17,751 bases of DNA from an uncultured Oscillospiraceae bacterium. Its GTDB lineage: Bacteria; Bacillota; Clostridia; Oscillospirales; Ruminococcaceae. Position 1 is the first letter of the stretch. The number at the start of each line of letters is the position of its first letter. A model generated the notes under the pieces. That model was given only the letters and a program-made list of their open reading frames with translations, was not told the DNA's origin and searched no databases. The stretch covers positions 1-17,751 of the forward strand of contig CAKTCT010000055.1 of assembly GCA_934539585.1 (NCBI GenBank), written 5' to 3'. Positions 12,862-17,751 of the stretch are shown in pieces. The position numbers were made by a program, and so were the translations under genes.

Positions 12862-12872
12862 GGGGGTCCCCC
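12862..12872 (-). promoter_or_regulatory. Ribosome binding site inside a GC palindrome
   Basis: On the minus strand the map stop codon is followed directly by GGGGGACCCCC and then the ATG of the KOW gene. The G-run is the only plausible Shine-Dalgarno and can pair with the C-run in a 4-bp stem with a 3-nt loop. Ribosomes terminating at map would open it, so this looks like a coupling device. Confidence 0.5.
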
Positions 12873-13619
12873 TTACCGTTTGGTCAGGATGACCGGGCCA
12901 TCCTTTGTGATGGCAATGGTATGTTCAAAATGGGCGGCCGCTTTTCCGGACTTGGTCCGGGTCGTCCACTTATCCGCGTCGATGGTCACGTCGTCGCCCT
13001 CCAGGGTGATCATGGGCTCGATGGCGATGGTCATCCCTTCGGCAAGACGGGGACCTCTGCCGGGACGGCCGAAGTTCGGAACTTCGGGGTCCTCGTGGAG
13101 CTCCCGGCCCACGCCGTGTCCAACGAACTGCCGGACGATTCCGTATCCATACGGCGTAACGTGAGACTGGACAGCGTAGGAGATGTCGCCGATGCGGTGT
13201 CCCACCGTAGCAGCCTCGATCCCCTTATACAGGCTCTCCCGGGTCACGCGGAGCAGTTCGGCGACTTCCGGGGCGATGTCCCCCACCGGGAAGGTGAAGG
13301 CGTTATCGCCGTGGTACCCGTCAATCGTGGCCCCAACATCCACGCTGACGATGTCGCCAGGCTGCAAGCGGTAGCCGGAGGGGATGCCGTGGATCACCAC
13401 GTCGTTGACCGAAATACAGGCCGACGCGGGGAATCCGTAAAGGCCCAGGAAGGACGGCTTCGCGCCGCATTTCACGATGTAATCGTGCATAGCGCGGTCG
13501 ATCTCCCGGGTGGTCACGCCGGGCTTGATGATCTCCTCGGCGACGTTCAGTGCGTCGGCGGAGATCCGGCATGCCTTTTTCATCTGCTCCAGCTCGGAAT
13601 GAGTTTTCAAAACGATCAT
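12873..13619 (-). CDS. map: Methionine aminopeptidase, type I
   Basis: A 248-residue type Ia enzyme that removes the initiator methionine from nascent proteins. The pita-bread fold has all five metal ligands: D94, D105, H168, E201 and E232, with substrate-binding H77. The blocks VIHGIP, GYHGDNAFTF, FVGHGVGRELHEDPEVPNFG and AIEPM are all intact. There is no N-terminal extension. The ATG at 13619 is six bases after the adk stop, and its GGAGG lies within the last codons of adk, about 11 bases upstream. The order secY-adk-map-infA is the classic Firmicutes arrangement. Confidence 0.98.
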   Translation of the reverse strand: MIVLKTHSELEQMKKACRISADALNVAEEIIKPGVTTREIDRAMHDYIVKCGAKPSFLGLYGFPASACISVNDVVIHGIPSGYRLQPGDIVSVDVGATIDGYHGDNAFTFPVGDIAPEVAELLRVTRESLYKGIEAATVGHRIGDISYAVQSHVTPYGYGIVRQFVGHGVGRELHEDPEVPNFGRPGRGPRLAEGMTIAIEPMITLEGDDVTIDADKWTTRTKSGKAAAHFEHTIAITKDGPVILTKR

Positions 13620-13625
13620 GAAAGT

Positions 13626-14264
13626 TTACGCCTCCGCATTCACAGCCTTGAGAGTCAGCGCCGTAGTATCGGCGACTTCCTCCTGTCCTTCTACCACGAA
13701 CAGTTTGCCTGTGGCGTAGTAGTAATCCTTCAAGGGCTCTGTCTGCTCGTGGTATACGCGCAAACGCTCTTTGATGGTATCGGGATGGTCGTCCTTGCGC
13801 TGAACGGTCTTTCCGCCGCAGGCGTCGCACACGCCCGGCTCTTTGCTGGGCTTGTAATCGACGTGGTAGGAAGCGCCGCAGCTCTCGCAGACCCGCCGTC
13901 CCGACAGGCGCGCCATGATCTTTTCGTCCGGGACCTCAATGTCGATGACCCGGTCGATGGCGACCTTCATTTCATCCAGCGCCTGTGCCTGGGGCACCGT
14001 GCGGGGGAAGCCGTCCAGGATGAAGCCGTTTTTGCAGTCATCCCGGCTGATGCGCTCCCGCAGGATGTTGATGACGATCTCGTCCGGGACCAGCTTGCCG
14101 CCGTCCATGTACGTTTTCGCCTCCAGGCCCAGAGCCGTCTGATTTTTGATTGCTTCACGCAGAATGTTTCCGGTGGAGATCGCGGGGATGTGCAGGGTGT
14201 TGCAGATGACTTCCGCCTGTGTGCCCTTACCCGCGCCGGGTGCTCCCAAAAGAATGAGATTCAT
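13626..14264 (-). CDS. adk: Adenylate kinase
   Basis: A 212-residue long-form adenylate kinase that balances ATP, ADP and AMP. The P-loop GAPGAGKGT is at 7-15, the AMP-binding DGFPR at 84-88, and the LID domain contains four Cys (C126, C129, C146, C149), so it binds zinc as in many Gram-positive enzymes. The ATG has AAAGGGGG upstream. It lies 67 nt after secY, and this gap holds an AT-rich inverted repeat but no terminator. Confidence 0.98.
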   Translation of the reverse strand: MNLILLGAPGAGKGTQAEVICNTLHIPAISTGNILREAIKNQTALGLEAKTYMDGGKLVPDEIVINILRERISRDDCKNGFILDGFPRTVPQAQALDEMKVAIDRVIDIEVPDEKIMARLSGRRVCESCGASYHVDYKPSKEPGVCDACGGKTVQRKDDHPDTIKERLRVYHEQTEPLKDYYYATGKLFVVEGQEEVADTTALTLKAVNAEA

Positions 14265-14331
14265 ATCCGTGCCCCCTTTTAAGACTGGAAAATAACAAGG
14301 AATTCATGCGAACGGTTATTTTTCTGTCCGA

Positions 14332-15627
14332 TCATTCCAGGAAACCTTTGTGATGACGCATCATCATCTGAGATTCCATCTGCCGCATGGTCTCCAGCGC
14401 GACGCCGACGATAATCAGGATGGACGTACCGCCCAGAGAAACGTTGGCTCCGGTGATCGCAGAGAACACAATGGGGAATACCGCGATGATGCCCAGGAAG
14501 ATGGCGCCCACCAGCGTGATCTTGGAAATGACCCGGGCGATGAAGTCCGAGGTCGGCTTTCCGGGACGGATGCCGGGGATACCGCCGTTGTTCTTCCGGA
14601 GGTTGTTGGCAATCTCAATGGGATTGTACTGGATCGCAACATAGAAGTAGTTGAACGCCACGATGAGAAGCAGGTACAGAATGGCGTAAACCCAGCTGTT
14701 GGTCTTGAAGAGGTTGAAGAACTTCTCCCAGAACCCGCCGGCCTTGACGTTCACATAGGTCCCGATCATGTTCGGGATGGAAAGGAAGGACATGGCGAAG
14801 ATGATGGGCATAACGCCGGTCATGTTGACCTTGATCGGGATGTGGCTGTTCTGGCCGCCGTACATCTTCCGGCCGACCATCCGCTTGGCGTAGGAGACCG
14901 GAATCCGGCGCTCCGCATCGGTCATGAAGACGATGAACGCGATCATGGCGATGAAGACCAGGACGATGAAGGGAACCAGGAAGTAGTACATGGGCTTGCT
15001 TGCGCCCAGCTGCCACCAGGCAACCAGCTGCATGAAAGCCGCAGGGCCGCGGGAAAGGATACCGGCGAACAGGATAATGGAGATGCCGTTGCCGATGCCT
15101 TTCTCGGTGATTCGGTCACCCAGCCAGACGACTACCGCCGTACCGGCTGTAAAGACCGCAATGATGATGATGGCTGCAAATACGCCGGAGAAGCCGGTGG
15201 TGTATTCCAGGACGCCGCTGGTACGGCGCATCACGAAGTAGAAGCCCACCGCCTGGGCAATCGCCAGACCAAAGGTGGTATACCGGGTGATTTTCTGAAT
15301 GACCTTCTGGCCTTCTGCGCCTTCCTTCGCCAGCCGCTCCAGGGCGGGAATAGCGACGGTCAGCAGCTGAATGATAATGGATGCGTTAATGTACGGCGTA
15401 ATGGACATGGCGAAAACGTTGGCCTGCTCCAAGCCGCCGCCGGTCATGATGTTCAGGTAGCTTAAAAAGTCCGCCCCGCCGCTCACCATTGCCTTCAGTG
15501 CAGTCGGATTGATGAAAGGGGTAGGGATTGCAGAACCCAGACGGAAAATGAAGATGATAAAAAGGGTGAACAAAATCTTCTTGCGAAGATCCTCCTGTTT
15601 GAATGCATTTCTCCAGGTTTCGAACAC
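14332..15627 (-). CDS. secY: Protein translocase subunit SecY
   Basis: A 431-residue channel subunit of the Sec translocon with ten predicted membrane helices. Landmarks are FRLGSAIPTPFIN after the first helix, the plug region around FLSYLNIMTGGGLEQANVFAMSITPYINASI, the LGDRITEKGIGNGISIILF block, the basic cytosolic loop RRIPVSYAKRMVG, and AEEIA-type NPIEIANNLRKNNGGIPGIRPGKPT near the C-terminus. The start codon is GTG at 15627, one base after the rplO stop. The GAGGTG Shine-Dalgarno is formed by the last codons of rplO, so the two are translationally coupled. Confidence 0.99.
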   Translation of the reverse strand: MFETWRNAFKQEDLRKKILFTLFIIFIFRLGSAIPTPFINPTALKAMVSGGADFLSYLNIMTGGGLEQANVFAMSITPYINASIIIQLLTVAIPALERLAKEGAEGQKVIQKITRYTTFGLAIAQAVGFYFVMRRTSGVLEYTTGFSGVFAAIIIIAVFTAGTAVVVWLGDRITEKGIGNGISIILFAGILSRGPAAFMQLVAWWQLGASKPMYYFLVPFIVLVFIAMIAFIVFMTDAERRIPVSYAKRMVGRKMYGGQNSHIPIKVNMTGVMPIIFAMSFLSIPNMIGTYVNVKAGGFWEKFFNLFKTNSWVYAILYLLLIVAFNYFYVAIQYNPIEIANNLRKNNGGIPGIRPGKPTSDFIARVISKITLVGAIFLGIIAVFPIVFSAITGANVSLGGTSILIIVGVALETMRQMESQMMMRHHKGFLE

Positions 15628-15628
15628 C

Positions 15629-16072
15629 TTACATCACCTCGGCCTTTCCTCCTGCTGCCTCAATCTTTTCTTTCGCGGATTGGGAGAAGGCAGCTGCATG
15701 GACGGTCAATTTTTTGGAAATTTCACCGTTTCCAAGGATCTTAATGCCATCGCACTGATCGTTGACCAGGCCGGATTCTACCAGAGCCGCCGCATCGACC
15801 ACCGCGCCGTCCTCGAAAACGTTCAGTTCGCTGACGTTTACAATGGCGTAGTTCGTTGCAAAGCGAGCGTTGTTAAAGCCGCGTTTGGGAAGACGCCGGT
15901 ACAGGGGCATCTGTCCGCCTTCGAAGCCGGGGCGGACGCCGCCGCCGGAGCGTGCATTCTGGCCCTTGTGGCCCTTACCGGCGGTTTTGCCGTTTCCGGA
16001 GCCATGGCCTCTTCCGACGCGGAAGTGCTCCTTCTTAGAGCCTTCGGCCGGTGCTAATTCGTGCAGTTTCAT
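15629..16072 (-). CDS. rplO: 50S ribosomal protein L15
   Basis: A 147-residue L15, a 23S rRNA binder of the large subunit. The N-terminus MKLHELAPAEGSKKEHFRVGRGHGSGNGKTAGKGHKGQNARSGG is the conserved unstructured glycine-rich arm, and the GFEGGQMPLYRRLPKRGF block follows. The C-terminal half carries the globular fold. AGGAGGT lies ten bases before the ATG. It follows rpmD by 19 nt, and its last codons hold the secY ribosome binding site. Confidence 0.99.
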   Translation of the reverse strand: MKLHELAPAEGSKKEHFRVGRGHGSGNGKTAGKGHKGQNARSGGGVRPGFEGGQMPLYRRLPKRGFNNARFATNYAIVNVSELNVFEDGAVVDAAALVESGLVNDQCDGIKILGNGEISKKLTVHAAAFSQSAKEKIEAAGGKAEVM

Positions 16073-16091
16073 GATACTCGCACCTCCTTAC

Positions 16092-16271
16092 TTAGTTTTC
16101 GCTAACCTCGACGAGGTGGGAAATTTTGAAAATCTTGCCTCTGGTGGCATCGTTATCGGGCTGAACCGAAACGTCGCCGGCTTTTCTGAGGCCCAGAGAC
16201 TCGGCAACGGCAATCTGGTCTTTCTTTTTCCCAGCAAGACCTTTTACCAGCTTCACAGTAAGATTTGCCAT
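16092..16271 (-). CDS. rpmD: 50S ribosomal protein L30
   Basis: A 59-residue L30, the full bacterial length, reading MANLTVKLVKGLAGKKKDQI to about residue 20, then AVAESLGLRKAGDVSVQPDN and an end IFKISHLVEVSEN. The order rpsE-rpmD-rplO is standard. GGAGG lies seven bases before the ATG, directly after the rpsE stop. Confidence 0.98.
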   Translation of the reverse strand: MANLTVKLVKGLAGKKKDQIAVAESLGLRKAGDVSVQPDNDATRGKIFKISHLVEVSEN

Positions 16272-16283
16272 TTGTCTGCCTCC

Positions 16284-16784
16284 TTAACCAATAATTTCTT
16301 CAACGGTCTTGCCCCGGATCGCAGCGACCTCGCTGGCGTTGCGGAGGGACTTCAGTCCGTTGATGGTGGCCCGGACCACGTTGCAGGGGTTGTTGGAACG
16401 CAGCGCCTTGGTACGGATGTCCTTGATGCCGGCGGTCTCAACCACGGCACGGACGGGGCCGCCAGCGATCACGCCGGTTCCTTCGGGGGCGGGCTTCAGA
16501 AGCACGCGGCCAGCGCCGAACTCGCCGATGACCTCGTGGGGGATGCTGGTGCCTTTCAGAGAAACTCTGAACAGGTTTTTCTTGGCATCTTCGATGCCTT
16601 TGCGGATCGCGTCCGGAACCTCTCCGGATTTTCCGAGGCCGAAACCGATGATGCCGTTGCCGTCGCCGACAACGACCAGAGCGGCGAACTTGAAGATCCG
16701 GCCGCCTTTGACCGTCTTGGATACACGGTTAATGGTTACGACTCTCTCCTGGAGATCCAGGGTAGAACCATCTATTCTAGCCAA
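16284..16784 (-). CDS. rpsE: 30S ribosomal protein S5
   Basis: A 166-residue S5 important for translational accuracy and mRNA unwinding. The double-stranded RNA-binding N-terminal domain shows LQERVVTINRVSKTVKGGRIFKFAALVVVGDGNG and FGLGKSGEVPDAIRKGIEDAKKN. The C-terminal domain has APEGTGVIAGGPVRAVVETAGI and NPCNVVRATINGL. The start codon is TTG at 16784, six bases after GGGAGGT; no ATG or GTG fits better. It is 15 nt after rplR. Confidence 0.99.
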   Translation of the reverse strand: MARIDGSTLDLQERVVTINRVSKTVKGGRIFKFAALVVVGDGNGIIGFGLGKSGEVPDAIRKGIEDAKKNLFRVSLKGTSIPHEVIGEFGAGRVLLKPAPEGTGVIAGGPVRAVVETAGIKDIRTKALRSNNPCNVVRATINGLKSLRNASEVAAIRGKTVEEIIG

Positions 16785-16799
16785 ACGAATACCTCCCTC

Positions 16800-17159
16800 T
16801 TAGAACTTGAGGCCGCCCTCGCGCGCCCCATTGGCCAATTCGGCAACTCTTCCGTGGAAGATGTAGCCGCCGCGGTCAAAAACGACCTCGGTGATGCCCT
16901 TCGCAGCGGCATGCTCGGCAATTTTCTTGCCCACTGCATACGCGCCTTCCTTGTTGCCGCCGTTTCCTTCAAAGTCTTTTTCCATGGAAGAAGCGGAGGC
17001 AAGGGTCACGCCGTTGACGTCGTCGATCAGCTGCGCGTAGATGTGCTTCGCGGAGCGGAATACATTCAGGCGGGGACGCTCCGGGGTTCCGGAGATCTTG
17101 TTGCGGACCCGGTTATGCCGTTTCAGACGAGCCTTATTGCTATCCGGCTTTTTGATCAT
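16800..17159 (-). CDS. rplR: 50S ribosomal protein L18
   Basis: A 119-residue L18, which binds 5S rRNA with L5 and L25 in the central protuberance. It shows RHNRVRNKISGTPERPRLNVFRSAKHIYAQLIDDVNGVTLASAS and the C-terminal VVFDRGGYIFHGRVAELANGAREGGL, both diagnostic. AAGGAG precedes the ATG by nine bases. It lies between rplF and rpsE as usual. Confidence 0.99.
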   Translation of the reverse strand: MIKKPDSNKARLKRHNRVRNKISGTPERPRLNVFRSAKHIYAQLIDDVNGVTLASASSMEKDFEGNGGNKEGAYAVGKKIAEHAAAKGITEVVFDRGGYIFHGRVAELANGAREGGLKF

Positions 17160-17181
17160 TTCTTGTCACTCCTTTGACTAC

Positions 17182-17721
17182 TTACTTCTTACCAGTTTTG
17201 CCTTCTTTACGCTGAATCACTTCGTCAACGTACTTGATGCCTTTGCCTTTGTAGGGTTCCGGCGGGCGTTTCTCGCGGACGTTGGCCGCAAACTGGCCGA
17301 CCGCCTGCTTGTCAGGACCGGAGATCACGATCTTGTTGGGCGCAGGCACGTCGATGTGGATGCCGTCGATTTCCGGCACAACCACCTGATGGGAGTAGCC
17401 GAGGTTCATGACCAGGTCGCTGCCCTGCTTCGCGGCACGGTAGCCGACGCCGTTGACCTCCAGCTCCTTATGGAAGCCGTTGGTGACGCCAACGACCATA
17501 TCCTCGATGAGGGTACGGGTCAGGCCGTGCAGAGAGCGGTGCGCCTTGTCGTCGCTGGGACGGCTGACCGTGATCACGCCGTTGTCCAGCGTCGCGGTCA
17601 TGTCTTTATGAATTTCTCTTTCCAGAGTTCCTTTGGGGCCTTTCACGGTGATGTGATGGCCGTCGATCTTCACATCGACGCCGGAAGGAACCTGGATTGG
17701 TTTTCTGCCAATACGGGACAT
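17182..17721 (-). CDS. rplF: 50S ribosomal protein L6
   Basis: A 179-residue L6 that binds near the sarcin-ricin loop and the factor-binding site. It starts MSRIGRKPIQVPSGVDVKIDG, followed by VKGPKGTLEREIH, and ends with the signature ANVREKRPPEPYKGKGIKYVDEV. Two repeated alpha-beta domains span the length. I use the ATG at 17721, preceded by AAGGAGG with an 8-base gap; the longer frame to 17745 runs into the end of rpsH and is not supported. Confidence 0.99.
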   Translation of the reverse strand: MSRIGRKPIQVPSGVDVKIDGHHITVKGPKGTLEREIHKDMTATLDNGVITVSRPSDDKAHRSLHGLTRTLIEDMVVGVTNGFHKELEVNGVGYRAAKQGSDLVMNLGYSHQVVVPEIDGIHIDVPAPNKIVISGPDKQAVGQFAANVREKRPPEPYKGKGIKYVDEVIQRKEGKTGKK

Positions 17722-17734
17722 AGTCAGTTCCTCC

Positions 17735-17751
17735 TTACCACACAAATGCCA
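17735..17751 (-). CDS. rpsH: 30S ribosomal protein S8, last codons only
   Basis: At the right edge the minus strand reads A-F-V-W followed by TAA (17737-17735). A C-terminus of the type xFVW or xYVW is typical of bacterial S8, and rpsH is the gene that normally precedes rplF in the spc operon. Only four residues are inside the window, so the call rests mainly on position. The stop codon is part of the rplF ribosome binding site TAAGGAGG. Confidence 0.7.

Noticed and set aside
12921..14282. A 453-codon plus-strand frame antisense to map and adk
   Set aside because: Shadow of two intact essential genes; no ribosome binding site and no family motif.
14350..17177. Long plus-strand frames antisense to secY and to rplO-rplR
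   Set aside because: Composition (Asp/Gly/His or Gly/Ala/Asp-rich) is the expected complement of ribosomal and membrane protein genes; no independent evidence for translation.
1..17751. CRISPR arrays, insertion sequences, prophage or defence genes
   Set aside because: No direct repeats with regular spacers, transposase or integrase, or phage-type frames are visible; the tRNA cluster shows no attachment-site duplication.

Overview
The window is a piece of a low-repeat, fairly GC-rich Firmicutes chromosome. The gene order rplF-rplR-rpsE-rpmD-rplO-secY-adk-map-KOW protein-infA-rpmJ-rpsM-rpsK-rpsD-rpoA-rplQ, strong GGAGG ribosome binding sites and consensus sigma-A type promoters point to a Clostridia genome. 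Codon choice, a clostridial-type citramalate synthase and a DUF6199-like small membrane protein suggest the Oscillospiraceae/Oscillospirales. The family assignment is inference; the gene order is seen directly. Almost everything lies on the minus strand; only two genes are on the plus strand.

Layout, left to right. 1-313 holds no gene, only two intrinsic terminators. 314-815 is a minus-strand tRNA cluster (Arg, then Pro-Thr-Tyr). It has two near-identical promoters, and a terminator separates Arg from Pro. 1049-2572 is a short plus-strand operon: a CPBP-type membrane protease homologue and tadA, closed by a bidirectional terminator. 2609-6263 (minus) is a tightly coupled set: citramalate synthase, a HAD phosphatase, a GNAT acetyltransferase, a small two-helix membrane protein and a second GNAT acetyltransferase. 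Both GNAT reading frames are broken by one base in a G/C run. 6348-8201 (minus) carries a conserved P-loop protein of unknown function and pgi, driven by a clear promoter. 8279-9099 (minus) is a 33-residue membrane protein plus a YjjG-like HAD phosphatase with their own promoter. 9203-9237 is the terminator of the ribosomal operon. 9251-17751 is the distal spc operon running without a break into the alpha operon. It enters the window at the last codons of rpsH and leaves at rplQ.

The ribosomal stretch makes small- and large-subunit proteins, the SecY channel, adenylate kinase, methionine aminopeptidase, IF-1 and the RNA polymerase alpha subunit, so it co-produces translation, secretion, N-terminal processing and transcription parts. 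Several of its genes start with TTG or GTG and some overlap, as expected of a translationally coupled operon. rpmJ, rpmD, the 33-residue protein and the end of rpsH are easy to miss because they are short.

I see no CRISPR array, mobile element, prophage, defence island or other clearly new multi-gene system. The points most worth a second look are the two adjacent frameshifted acetyltransferase genes, the CPBP homologue with a degenerate third catalytic motif, a possible CTG start for tadA, the unknown P-loop gene, the 33-residue membrane protein, and several dyad structures at promoters, at ribosome binding sites and in long spacers.
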